Shown here piece by piece: positions 8,401 to 15,529 of a stretch of DNA of 44,880 bases. The notes below the pieces were generated by a model, which ran no database searches, had not been told where the DNA came from, and saw only the letters and a program-made list of their open reading frames with translations. The position numbers and the translations under genes are program-made. How positions within the stretch are numbered: position 1 is the stretch's first letter; each line of letters starts with the position of its first letter. Origin of the DNA: an uncultured Bacilli bacterium (GTDB taxonomy: Bacteria > Bacillota_I > Bacilli_A > RF39 > UBA660); NCBI GenBank assembly GCA_934096175.1, contig CAKOLG010000009.1, forward strand, positions 1-44,880, read 5' to 3'.

Positions 8401-10060
8401 CACTAACGAATTGGGTGATCAACTAACAAATATTGTAAAATATCTTGTTAATTTAGCTAAAAAAGATAATTTTGTTGCAAAAAAACTTTGGTTAGACCCT
8501 ATTCCGGCAAATGTTTATATAATGAATTTAGCAAAAAAATATAATTATCAAGTTAAAGCTAATTTTATAAATCCTATTATTGGCGAATATGATAATCCGG
8601 CTGGACAAGAACAAGGTTTGTTAACTTTAAATTTGAATGCTGGTAATACATATATTTTTGGTAAATCTGGCTCAGGTAAAGAAGACTTATTATCGACGAT
8701 TATATATTCATCTTGTATTTACCATTCTCCTGAAGAGGTTGTGTTTTATATTGTTGATATGGGTGCTGAAACATTGCGACAATTTTTAAGATTTCCACAT
8801 GTGGCTGATGTTTGTACGATTGATGATGGGGATAAAATTATAGATTTAATGGTAATGATAGAACGTGAAATTTCAAGAAGAAAAGATTTGACAGTTGACT
8901 TTGGCGGAAATTTTGAAAGTTATAATGAAATGAATGAGAAAAAATTACCACTTTATACTGTTATTATTAATTATTTAGATGTTTTTATTGAAAATTATTC
9001 AAAAATAGCTGAGCTTATTATTCCTTTATATAGAGATGGTTCAAAGTATGGAGTTAATTTTATAATTACAGCCAATTCAACAAGTGCTATCAGAATGAGA
9101 GTTAGAGACTATTTTACTAATCATATTTGTTTACAAATGGCTAATAATGACGACTACGGAACTGTATTAAATCATTGTCCTAGAAGATTAACACCTGCTG
9201 TTTATAAGGGACGTGGTTTAGTTGAGAAAAATAAGAATGTATATGAATTTCAATCTGCCCTTATATATATAAAGAATGAAATTCCTGGCATTATAAAAGA
9301 TACAGCTGATAAAATAAATGAAATGTATAAAAATTCTAATATAAATAGTATTCCTTCAATACCTAAAATTGTTAATGTTGAAAGTTTAGTTAGCTATACT
9401 GAAGGATTAAACAAATTACCATTAGGCTACAATGTTGAAAATAAAGAAAAGTTTTTCTTTGATTTTAGTAAGAATACTTTCAATATTATTAGCGCCAACA
9501 CTTTTGATAATCATAGTGAATTTTTAAATGCATTAATATATGAATTAAAGAGTATTGAAAATGTCGAAACAAAAGTTGTTGATTTTTTAGGGGTTTTTGA
9601 TATTTTAACTATAGGATTAACTTGTTACCAAAATAATTTTAATGATATTTTTGGACAAATAATCGAGGAATCCTCTAAACTAGAAAAAGATACTCTGTAT
9701 GTAATTACTGGTATAAGTAAGTTAAAGGCTAATGTTAAAGAAAATAATATTAAATTTATAAATCAATTTTTTATAGATTCAACGAAAAATAGTAAGTTAC
9801 ACTTTTTATTAGTTGATACTTATGATGAATTAAATGTTCTAAAATTGGAAAATTGGTTTCAGCAATCAATTAATACAAAGTATGGTATATGGTTAGATTC
9901 AGATCCTTCTTCTCAATTATTAATAGAATTTGATAATATATCAATGGAGGATAGAAAAATCAATAATAAAGACTATATGTTTGTTGCAATTGATGGAAAA
10001 AGATATGTTGTTAAGCGTATTGTGCTTGTAGATAATGGAGATGAAGAAGATGGACAATAA
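5456..10060 (+). CDS. essC: Type VII secretion ATPase EssC (FtsK/SpoIIIE family)
   Basis: 1534 aa from the ATG at 5456 (a GTG at 5447 falls in the ribosome site). Membrane motor of a Firmicutes type VII (ESAT-6/WXG100) secretion system. The N-terminal ~190 residues are FHA-like. Two membrane helices lie near residues 262-287 and 297-321. ATPase 1 has Walker A GSTGSGKS (K728) and Walker B LFIISDE (D844, E845); it also has the EssC signature run around LKRPDAASIKEAGRFYLQVG. ATPase 2 has GKSGSGKE (K1075), with Glu where Ser/Thr is usual. A third domain (from about residue 1320) has no P-loop (ISANTFDNHSEF). In the known family ATPase 1 is essential and distal domains read substrate signals. The stop overlaps the yukD-like gene. 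EsaA, EssA and EssB are absent here. Confidence 0.95.
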   Translation: MRVLLVDKEKITKLTLPEEIDGVFTLEYIPNDSKVTKELFIEAIDNQWVLKSNGSINVLDNNRVVASCVLTNFLHIEVNINATTNNLDLYCMPNIDDNKQRLAVNSNIITIGSTADNSIIYTELNTRATFATICKEENKWKIVAAENSANCLVYLNDKVVKNSTPILAGDIIFINGLKMIWMEKFIQISNPHGRVSINPRLIGKFIEGTYDNTSYEAVTEEEQSVELYKPEDYFFHKPMLKEYVEVVKVVIDPPPQSENMGETSFLATFGASFTMMASAFVSALNVINNIQNGGNAISIISSVIMCGSMIVGSLIIPQIVNTAQKRRKKEKERYRIEKYSEYLKSCEEKIKLIMAKQAQLLRDINISISECANLVNGFQALLWNREISDEDFLIVRAGMGNVPAYIEISAPEKHFTLNEDILMKKIFEVVDNGRVLENVPVTFNFCKNRVSAIIDDVSYGKDFVNSVIIQLATLHSAQDLKMVFLLNNNDKYDLEYTKYLPHTFSDDKTVRFYAENYDEMKIISNYLENIFKERSSQQKNKNQDEKASSSQFYKHFDTYYVLITNNILLTKTIPIINMILEANDNLGFSLIILDKSMNKLPKRCNSFIALSQDSGCVMEKDLNSQTLFAPEFNSNINLKYIAKSLFNIPLMLADIQSTLPTSIDFLQMYNVSRIEQLNINNRWRINDPSVSLAAPIGVHTSGETFNLDLHEKQAGPHGLIAGSTGSGKSEFIITYILSMCINYHPSEVQFVLIDYKGGGLAGAFENREKGFAIPHLAGTITNLDTASMNRSLVSINSELKRREKMLMDARDATGESTLDIYKYQRYYREGVVKEPMSHLFIISDEFAELKQQQPDFMQELISTARVGRSLGVHLILATQKPSGVVNEQIWSNTKFRVCLKVQTSSDSQEMLKRPDAASIKEAGRFYLQVGYDEYFDIGQSGWAGAKYVPTDRIIKKKDDSLKFINNVGNVTKSVNDFIKKETTNELGDQLTNIVKYLVNLAKKDNFVAKKLWLDPIPANVYIMNLAKKYNYQVKANFINPIIGEYDNPAGQEQGLLTLNLNAGNTYIFGKSGSGKEDLLSTIIYSSCIYHSPEEVVFYIVDMGAETLRQFLRFPHVADVCTIDDGDKIIDLMVMIEREISRRKDLTVDFGGNFESYNEMNEKKLPLYTVIINYLDVFIENYSKIAELIIPLYRDGSKYGVNFIITANSTSAIRMRVRDYFTNHICLQMANNDDYGTVLNHCPRRLTPAVYKGRGLVEKNKNVYEFQSALIYIKNEIPGIIKDTADKINEMYKNSNINSIPSIPKIVNVESLVSYTEGLNKLPLGYNVENKEKFFFDFSKNTFNIISANTFDNHSEFLNALIYELKSIENVETKVVDFLGVFDILTIGLTCYQNNFNDIFGQIIEESSKLEKDTLYVITGISKLKANVKENNIKFINQFFIDSTKNSKLHFLLVDTYDELNVLKLENWFQQSINTKYGIWLDSDPSSQLLIEFDNISMEDRKINNKDYMFVAIDGKRYVVKRIVLVDNGDEEDGQ

Positions 10061-10301
10061 AGTACTGGTTAGAGTTTTTATTCCTGATTTGGAAATGGAT
10101 TTGGATGTATACGTACCTATTTCAAAAAGAGTTGGCAATATTATTTCACTGGTTATCAAAGCAATTAATGAATTAGGTATTACATTTAAGTTTGATAATT
10201 TTTATGCACTTTATGATCGTGAAAATGGTAATAAGTATCATCCTAATGCAATCGTTTATAGTACAAATATTAGGTTTGGTTCAGAATTGATATTATTGTA
10301 A
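10050..10301 (+). CDS. YukD/EsaB-like ubiquitin-fold protein
   Basis: 83 aa. Small ubiquitin-like protein of the EsaB/YukD type, an accessory or regulator of Firmicutes type VII secretion. The pattern VLVRVFIPDLEMDLDVYVP, a helix with VGNIISLVIKAIN, and a final strand SELILL fits the beta-grasp of that family. The ATG at 10050 has GGAG ten bases upstream; in-frame ATGs at 10035 and 10041 would place the start before or on that site. It overlaps the essC stop by 11 bases, so the two are coupled. In Bacillus and Staphylococcus the gene also lies in the ess/yuk operon. Identity rests on size, pattern and context. Confidence 0.75.
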   Translation: MDNKVLVRVFIPDLEMDLDVYVPISKRVGNIISLVIKAINELGITFKFDNFYALYDRENGNKYHPNAIVYSTNIRFGSELILL

Positions 10302-10317
10302 AAAGCACTATTTATTA

Positions 10318-10354
10318 AAAAGAGAAAAGTAAAAATTGAATACTTTTCTCTTTT
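10318..10354 (+). terminator. Terminator after essC-yukD
   Basis: A 14-base perfect stem (AAAAGAGAAAAGTA paired with TACTTTTCTCTTTT) with a 9-base loop, 17 bases after the yukD-like stop. The stem ends in T residues on both strands, so it can work in either direction. Confidence 0.8.
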
Positions 10355-10457
10355 GTTAATTTTAGCGTAGGTCTATATTAAAATCATATACATTCTTTTA
10401 TTGGTTGTTTAAAAAAATATGTTATTTTGAGATAATTTTTGATTTTTTTGTCATAAG

Positions 10458-10483
10458 AAAACACTTCCAAAAGAAGTGTTTTT
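10458..10483 (-). terminator. Terminator of the WXG100 operon
   Basis: AAAACACTTC and GAAGTGTTTT form a 10-base stem with a CAAAA loop. It lies about 28 bases beyond the stop of the last leftward small gene (10511). The minus-strand product ends in TTTT. The 100 bases between the two convergent terminators hold no gene I can see. Confidence 0.75.
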
Positions 10484-10510
10484 AACATATTAGTTGAAAT
10501 AGTTTTTTTA

Positions 10511-10813
10511 TTACCTTTCATTTCTATTTTGAATATAGATATTAGGAATGTTATTTATTCTAATGGAAGTTTTTTCTTCTTGTGCAATCATATTTTTATT
10601 AAAAGTTGAAAGCCAATTTGAATAATTAGTTAGCTCATTTGATATGCTGGCCAATAATTCTTTTGTTTGTAAAATATCATTTCTTCGTGGAAAATCGTTA
10701 GGTATATTTGTAATTTGTGCTTTAGCAAGAGCTATATTTAGCTTGTTTTTAGCGTTTTCAACTTTAGGTTTAATTGAACTAACTAGGAATTCGTTATAAC
10801 ATACAATTTTCAT
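10511..10813 (-). CDS. Small helical protein of the type VII locus, unrecognised
   Basis: 100 aa, last gene of the six-gene leftward run. Not recognised by family. It appears as two amphipathic helices (about residues 8-35 and 48-85) separated by a Pro/Asn-containing turn (TNIPNDFPRRND), the general shape of WXG100-type hairpins, with a single Trp at about 67. It has no WxG motif and no signal peptide. TGAGG precedes the ATG, which follows the previous stop by one base, so co-translation is likely. Its position implies a chaperone, partner or substrate for EssC; this is inference. Confidence 0.7.
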   Translation of the reverse strand: MKIVCYNEFLVSSIKPKVENAKNKLNIALAKAQITNIPNDFPRRNDILQTKELLASISNELTNYSNWLSTFNKNMIAQEEKTSIRINNIPNIYIQNRNER

Positions 10814-10814
10814 T

Positions 10815-11096
10815 TTAAGGCCTCATAGTAAGTATTACAGATTGGTAGTCATCTGCTTCCATAATTAATTCATTTGCGTAGCCATTTATTGATTCAATTA
10901 CTAAATTTAATTGATTTAATTCTTCTATAGATGTTTCCACAAATTTATTTGCAGCAGCACCTTCCCACTCCAAGGTAGTGCTTGTAATGCCACTAATTCT
11001 TTTTTTTAATGCTTCCACTTCTTCCCTTAGTTTATTATTAAGTACTTTTAGGTCTCTGCCACTATCTCTTACTTTATCGGTATCAATTTTTATCAT
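10815..11096 (-). CDS. WXG100-family protein
   Basis: 93 aa. A WXG100 helical hairpin: helix 1 (residues 5-38), a turn with LEWEGAAANKF (W44, G46), and helix 2 (49-85). There is no cleavable signal, as expected of type VII substrates, which leave as folded dimers. The tail lacks a clean YxxxD/E export signal, so it may need a partner among the neighbouring small proteins. The start is the ATG at 11096, 15 bases after the preceding gene, with GGAATG upstream. It is in the same transcription unit as the other five small genes. Confidence 0.85.
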   Translation of the reverse strand: MIKIDTDKVRDSGRDLKVLNNKLREEVEALKKRISGITSTTLEWEGAAANKFVETSIEELNQLNLVIESINGYANELIMEADDYQSVILTMRP

Positions 11097-11111
11097 TTTT
11101 TCATTCCAATC

Positions 11112-11426
11112 TTATTCAAATTCTTCTATATTTTCTTCTTCTAAAGCGGTTTCTATTTCTGAGGTAAGGTAATTAATTCTGTTTTCTATTGACGGGATAG
11201 TCAAATTGATTAAATTGTTATAACTATCAATTAGTTGTTCTTGATATTTTTTCAATTTGTATGTATCGCCGCTTTCACCATCTACGGTAAAATTTTCTGC
11301 TATTTGAGAAACAGGACTATATAATTCATCAATCGTAGCCTTTATTCTATTTGCTAGCTCTTTAACATTCTCTTTAAAAGCGTAGTATTCACTACGCTTT
11401 TGAATTAACTCATATGAGTTTGCCAC
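11112..11426 (-). CDS. YwqH-like/DUF5082-type helical partner protein
   Basis: 104 aa. Long amphipathic helix 1 (about 5-42), a turn with NFTVDGESGDTYK and a second helix to about 95, ending in a very acidic tail (ETALEEENIEEFE). The hairpin with a Gly turn and a YLTSE (YxxxE) motif resembles the small partner proteins, such as YwqH, that accompany type VII effectors in Bacillus; the match is by shape, not strict motif. The start is a GTG at 11426, three bases after the previous stop. A role as targeting partner or chaperone is inference. Confidence 0.65.
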   Translation of the reverse strand: MANSYELIQKRSEYYAFKENVKELANRIKATIDELYSPVSQIAENFTVDGESGDTYKLKKYQEQLIDSYNNLINLTIPSIENRINYLTSEIETALEEENIEEFE

Positions 11427-11429
11427 TTA

Positions 11430-11930
11430 CTATTTGCTTCCGTTTGAATATTCGTAAGTATTTGAACTAGCTGTTGAGCTGATTGTTTCTGATTGATTAT
11501 TGATCGCTGAAACAACACTTGCACCTTTTTCTCTATAACTTTTAGCAACTGCTTGAATGTCATCTTTAAATCTGTTTAGTTGTGAAATTACAGCTGTACA
11601 TGATTTTTTCATTGCTTCAACAAATTGATTTGTTGTTGCACCAACATTTTGACCAAATGCATTAATTGCACTTTGTTCATAATTTGTCATTGCATCAATA
11701 TTACTTTGTACTCCTTGAATATATTTGTCTATTCCAGCTACCATGGCATTAATTGTTGCCTCATCTGTATTCATACCAACTAAACTTTTATCACCAAAAC
11801 TAAGTAAACCTTCAAAGAAATTTCTTCCTTGATCTAAGCCATCAAATGAAGACAAAATTGAAGATTGAGAACTTGTTCCTTCTGAGTTAGCAGTTAAATT
11901 TGCTCTTTGCATATCTTCTAGTGCTGACAT
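11430..11930 (-). CDS. Type VII locus protein, unrecognised (166 aa)
   Basis: 166 aa, the longest of the six small genes. The N-terminal ~55 residues are Ser/Gly/Asn-rich and probably flexible. A Gly/Met-rich segment follows, then a long helical region (about 62-145) with Gln, Asn and Ala on the surface. The C-terminus is disordered (SSTASSNTYEYSNGSK). There is no signal peptide or membrane helix and no LXG motif that I can defend. GGAGG precedes the ATG, which comes three bases after the WXG100 gene's stop. It may be a secreted substrate or structural component; I do not recognise the family. Confidence 0.72.
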   Translation of the reverse strand: MSALEDMQRANLTANSEGTSSQSSILSSFDGLDQGRNFFEGLLSFGDKSLVGMNTDEATINAMVAGIDKYIQGVQSNIDAMTNYEQSAINAFGQNVGATTNQFVEAMKKSCTAVISQLNRFKDDIQAVAKSYREKGASVVSAINNQSETISSTASSNTYEYSNGSK

Positions 11931-11933
11931 ATC

Positions 11934-12257
11934 TTACATCCTCCCTACCATTTCGCTATCTTGATCAACCCAAGCTTTTGCTACAGCTTGAAGTTCTTGT
12001 TCTAGTGCAGCTTGTGCACGATCAAGTGCTTTTATAGTTTCTTGAATTAATTTGAACATATTTTGTTCAAAATTTTCTTCTGCTATACCTATCCAACCTG
12101 TTCTTATTGCTGGAAGTAGAGTACTTTCCATACCACTTCTTAATTCATTTTTTGCGGTTTCAATACAATTAGTTTTAATATCTTTAATGTATTGATTAAC
12201 GCCATCTTGAGACATACCATAGAACCCAGCTTGTTCTACTCTTACTGTTCCTGCCAT
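11934..12257 (-). CDS. WXG100-family protein (EsxA-like)
   Basis: 107 aa. The best WXG100 candidate here: helix 1 (about 18-50), a turn with TGWIGIAEENF (W55, G57), then helix 2 (about 58-100). The tail contains WVDQD, matching the [Y/W]xxxD/E secretion signal that follows helix 2 in this family. It has a strong ribosome site, AGGAGG, six bases before the ATG. Proteins of this kind form four-helix dimers and are exported by EssC. It is the second gene of the leftward run and probably the main, most highly translated substrate. Confidence 0.88.
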   Translation of the reverse strand: MAGTVRVEQAGFYGMSQDGVNQYIKDIKTNCIETAKNELRSGMESTLLPAIRTGWIGIAEENFEQNMFKLIQETIKALDRAQAALEQELQAVAKAWVDQDSEMVGRM

Positions 12258-12273
12258 TTTAATCCTCCTAAAT

Positions 12274-12609
12274 TCAATTTATATTGATGTTTTCCGCATC
12301 AGCTATAATTTTTTGACGTAATGTTACTTCTTTTTCTTCAAATGTTGTTTTTACATTTTTTAAGCTGTATGCGTAATTTTCAATGTTACGAACGATGTTT
12401 TTAAAACTTGGAATTTGTTTTTCAAATTTTTTACGATAATTTGTGGCATTTTCGCTTTCTAAATATTCACTAGTACTGGCCACAATTTTTATTATTTCAT
12501 TTAATGTAACATTAATATTTTGCGCGCTTTTCATTATATCTCTAACTAATAAATCTAATGAATTTGAGTTTAATGATACATTGTTATTTGTAAAAAATTC
12601 TGTGTTCAC
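12274..12609 (-). CDS. WXG100-like protein lacking the Trp
   Basis: 111 aa. Two long helices (about 15-46 and 55-105) around a turn with SEYLESENATNYRKKF. Y49 and E51 occupy the places of the Trp and Gly of WxG, and the following residues match the usual pattern. That makes it a divergent WXG100 hairpin and a possible heterodimer partner of the EsxA-like protein encoded 16 bases downstream. The start is a GTG at 12609, with AGGTGG six bases before; no nearer ATG exists. It is the first gene of the small-protein run. Confidence 0.72.
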   Translation of the reverse strand: MNTEFFTNNNVSLNSNSLDLLVRDIMKSAQNINVTLNEIIKIVASTSEYLESENATNYRKKFEKQIPSFKNIVRNIENYAYSLKNVKTTFEEKEVTLRQKIIADAENININ

Positions 12610-12718
12610 TTAAAACCACCTATTCGAAGACAACTTCATCGCTATTGTCAATTTAATTTTATAATATGAGTTTTGTTTTGTGAAGTTTTTTCAAAAAAGT
12701 TTACATTTTTTTACAAAA

Positions 12719-12742
12719 AAAACTATTTGGATAAATAGTTTT
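12719..12742 (-). terminator. Terminator overlapping the metallopeptidase stop codon
   Basis: The minus strand forms AAAACTATTT-ATCC-AAATAGTTTT followed by TTTTG. The TAG stop of the lipoprotein gene at 12723-12725 lies in the 3' arm. It separates the lipoprotein transcript from the WXG100 operon downstream. Confidence 0.8.
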
Positions 12743-14459
12743 GGGGAGCAGAATCTGTTATATTCCTTATATTGGTAGTAAATTCGCTTATATTATGGGT
12801 AAGCAACTGATAAATATATTTTTTTTCTGGTTCATTTAACCATGTTAATGTGCAATTTCGACGGTAATTACCATCATTGTCGCGAATTACCATTGCATAA
12901 TTATTTAAATAATCTATTAATTCTTCAACGCTGTAGCCTTGTGTGCTGGCTAGCATTTTAAAAAAGTTATTTTGTAATTCTACGTAATTTTCAATAAAAT
13001 ATTTATTGTTATTTATAACTTTTTCGTCAAATTTTTCATCATAAATTATGTGGCTATTTAAGTCTGCTTCAAAGACGTTTATCAAATAGCAAATATCTTG
13101 AAGTGAAACGTCACCTTTTTTTATTCTATCAGCTAAATTCTTGTAAAAATATTTACTCAAGGTTAAACAGACACTAGCTTTCATGTTATATTTTGCATTT
13201 AGGACATCTAGTACTTGATCATTTCCTTCTTGATACGCTTTTTCAAAGTCTTCTCTTTCTACTTGAATATAATCTATAGAATACATCATACTGACGATTT
13301 CTTTTTTTTCACTTAGTGTATTAGCGTTAAAAATCTTATATATTTGTTCACTATCATTTAGTAATGAGCTGTCTTCAAATGCCGTTTCAGAATAATCTTT
13401 AGTAAGTAAAGCTACTAAGTCTGCGCTTCTCAAATAATTGACAAAGTTACGGTATGTAAGAGGAGTTGATGTACCATATTCAGTCATAACCATAGATTCG
13501 GCAGCAGCTTCAAAATACCATTTCCAATATAATGGATTTATTTTTAAATTATCCCAATATTGAGCGCCGCCAATAGACAAATATTCTTCTGATAGCTGAT
13601 CTATGCAACTTCTTTGGTAAATATGATTTATTTCATGCTTTATTGTTTTAGCTAAAGCATTTTCATCGTTTAATTTATTTATTTCTGTTTGATCAATTAT
13701 CATTGCGCCATCTGAAGCGTACATCGCATTAAATGTATTTCCTGATTTATTTATGCTAAAATCTCCGCTATCAAAACCAATAACTTTTATATTTCCAATT
13801 GAACAGTATACTCTTCTTTTTGATTCTTCATCTAGTTTATAAAAATTATTTTCAAGAGAGTCAACTATGTATTGAGCAACTAGTGCTATAATATTTTCAT
13901 CTAATTGATAAAATTCTGTATATTGTTTTAAATACTCTGCGTTGTTTGCTTTTATTATTTCTATCAATTCTTCTTTAGTTATATTTTGGTCGATGCTTTT
14001 TATTAAATGGGTATGTTTTTGGCTAATTTGAGCGGATGACATTTGAAGAGCGTCATCTATATTATAATAATCTTCATAAGTATAAATTACTTTTTGTGAA
14101 TCAACATAATTGATAAAGTTTTGATAACTTTTTTGTTCTATATTTATTTTTAATGCATTATAATCACCAGTTGCCAAACGTCTATCAGCGTTGTCTGTAT
14201 CTTTAGAAATGCCAAAGTTATTATTTTCGCCAGCTATAAAAACTGTATTTAAATCTACATCTTTACTGTATAGAAAACTATTATAGCTTATTGTATTGGT
14301 GGACACATATGAACTTGTATTAGTAAGTGCTTCTTCTGGAGTAGTGTTTTGATAAATTTGCTTAAAGTCACTGGTGCAACCTGTGGTACCGACGATCAAA
14401 GAAATTATTGCTGAAACTGCTAAAAATCTTTTCTTGTTTTTGTTATTATTTTTGTTCAT
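12723..14459 (-). CDS. Lipoprotein with HExxH zinc-peptidase motif
   Basis: 578 aa, an envelope lipoprotein. The Lys/Asn-rich start and hydrophobic FLAVSAIISLIVGTTGC end in a lipobox-like Cys at about residue 28, so the mature protein is probably lipid-anchored outside. TIKHEINHIYQ gives H275, E276, H279. FEAAAES about 38 residues on (E317) is a plausible third zinc ligand, as in Glu-zincins. The rest is helical and I do not recognise the family. The ATG at 14459 is chosen for AAGGGG eight bases before it. It has its own promoter (14487-14515) and stop-embedded terminator. It lies immediately upstream of the WXG100 operon, which suggests a role in processing or opening the wall at the secretion site; the role is inference. 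Confidence 0.78.
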   Translation of the reverse strand: MNKNNNKNKKRFLAVSAIISLIVGTTGCTSDFKQIYQNTTPEEALTNTSSYVSTNTISYNSFLYSKDVDLNTVFIAGENNNFGISKDTDNADRRLATGDYNALKINIEQKSYQNFINYVDSQKVIYTYEDYYNIDDALQMSSAQISQKHTHLIKSIDQNITKEELIEIIKANNAEYLKQYTEFYQLDENIIALVAQYIVDSLENNFYKLDEESKRRVYCSIGNIKVIGFDSGDFSINKSGNTFNAMYASDGAMIIDQTEINKLNDENALAKTIKHEINHIYQRSCIDQLSEEYLSIGGAQYWDNLKINPLYWKWYFEAAAESMVMTEYGTSTPLTYRNFVNYLRSADLVALLTKDYSETAFEDSSLLNDSEQIYKIFNANTLSEKKEIVSMMYSIDYIQVEREDFEKAYQEGNDQVLDVLNAKYNMKASVCLTLSKYFYKNLADRIKKGDVSLQDICYLINVFEADLNSHIIYDEKFDEKVINNNKYFIENYVELQNNFFKMLASTQGYSVEELIDYLNNYAMVIRDNDGNYRRNCTLTWLNEPEKKYIYQLLTHNISEFTTNIRNITDSAPQNYLSK

Positions 14460-14486
14460 TTTTATATACCCCTTTTTGTATGAACA

Positions 14487-14515
14487 AGTATACCATGACA
14501 CTTTTTTTTTAGCAA
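14487..14515 (-). promoter_or_regulatory. Promoter of the HExxH lipoprotein gene
   Basis: On the minus strand TTGCTA (14510-14515), a 17-base spacer and TGG-TATACT (-10 at 14487-14492, extended). It lies about 28 bases before the ATG at 14459. Confidence 0.7.
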
Positions 14516-14560
14516 ATTTTGCTACTTATTTTTTTCTTTGTTTTAAGAATAAAGATAAAT

Positions 14561-14589
14561 TTGCGTTTTTAAAATATTAGTGCTAGTAT
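14561..14589 (+). promoter_or_regulatory. Promoter of the divergent 293-aa gene
   Basis: TTGCGT (14561-14566), a 17-base spacer and TGC-TAGTAT (-10 at 14584-14589, extended). The ribosome site AGGGGGG at 14601-14607 follows. The two divergent promoters are about 45 bases apart, leaving room for a shared regulator. Confidence 0.6.
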
Positions 14590-14613
14590 ACGACTCATTC
14601 AGGGGGGATTTTA

Positions 14614-15495
14614 ATGAAAACTACTGAGGATATTAATTATTTAGTAACAAAAATAAAAATTAATATTAATAAAGGAATTTCAAAATCCTCGATAAGTGAT
14701 TATTTAATTTTAATTGCTCTTGGTATGACTTTAAAATATGGTTTGGATAAAATTGATAACGTATGTAATGTTATAACAAATGTTGATTATATAGTGAATG
14801 CTGATGTTTTAGAAAAAATTATATTTAATAACGGTATAAGTATTAAAAGTAATGTTGTAAGTATTAAAGAGAATAATAATTCTGAGCGTAATGCTTTGGT
14901 TTTACAAGCTAAAAGTCTAAAAGTACCTAGTTTAAAAATGTTAGAAATTTTAACATACGAAATTAATAATTTATTCAATAATCAAAAAAAACAAATAAGT
15001 AGTTTATATGAAACATCCATAGATGGTTTATTTAGTAATTATGCAGAATGTATTGATTCTAATAAAATTATTTGTAATTCCATTAAAGCTTTACAAGCAG
15101 AAGATATTATAAAAATTATATTAAATTTAAAAAATTGCAATATTTTAGATAAACAAGTGAAGCTTTTTGTTGATAGTATAAGCTTAGTTGATTCGGATAA
15201 TTATGTGTACTTTAATAATAATGTTACTTTAAATATTTTTAGAAGATTATATGAAATTGACGATTTTAAAGAGAAAATAAATCGTTTAAGTATGGAGGAA
15301 AATATCATTAATTTAAAAACTGATTTAAAAGAAGTTATTGGTATGGGTACATATGAAGAATTAATGGAAAAAATTTATCTGTTAAATAAGAGTTTTTATC
15401 AAAATAATTCTTTAGGTAATCATTATCAACTATCGCAAATTTATTGCGATATTAGAAGTATTATTATGAAATATATTAGTATAAGGTATGCTTAA
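14614..15495 (+). CDS. Unrecognised cytoplasmic protein, possibly a dead metallopeptidase
   Basis: 293 aa, no signal peptide or membrane helix. Not recognised by family. The stretch LEILTYEINNLFN (Y115, E116, N119) sits where a zincin would carry HExxH and resembles KHEINHIYQ of the divergent lipoprotein, with both His replaced. DGLFSNYAE about 25 residues on resembles the EGxxEYxA run that often follows such helices. That would make it a catalytically inactive relative; this is a pattern reading, not a proven homology. A strong ribosome site (AGGGGGG) precedes the ATG. It shares a 154-base intergenic region with the lipoprotein gene and ends at a bidirectional terminator. Confidence 0.7.
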   Translation: MKTTEDINYLVTKIKININKGISKSSISDYLILIALGMTLKYGLDKIDNVCNVITNVDYIVNADVLEKIIFNNGISIKSNVVSIKENNNSERNALVLQAKSLKVPSLKMLEILTYEINNLFNNQKKQISSLYETSIDGLFSNYAECIDSNKIICNSIKALQAEDIIKIILNLKNCNILDKQVKLFVDSISLVDSDNYVYFNNNVTLNIFRRLYEIDDFKEKINRLSMEENIINLKTDLKEVIGMGTYEELMEKIYLLNKSFYQNNSLGNHYQLSQIYCDIRSIIMKYISIRYA

Positions 15496-15507
15496 TTTAA
15501 ATAAAAA

Positions 15508-15529
15508 AAAATACATAAAAATGTATTTT
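15508..15529. terminator. Bidirectional terminator between convergent genes
   Basis: AAAATACAT-AAAA-ATGTATTTT, a 9-base stem, with A runs on the left and T residues on the right. It touches the stop codon (15528-15530) of the leftward transporter gene and lies 12 bases after the stop at 15495. Confidence 0.75.

Noticed and set aside
11430..11930. Reading the 166-aa protein as an LXG toxin N-terminal domain.
   Set aside because: Too short, no LXG motif, no toxin domain and no adjacent immunity gene of the usual kind.
12610..12722. A promoter for the WXG100 operon (TTGACA at about 12635-12640 on the minus strand).
   Set aside because: No -10 box lies at the right distance downstream of that TTGACA; TATTAT-like boxes further upstream lack a good -35, so I could not fix the start.
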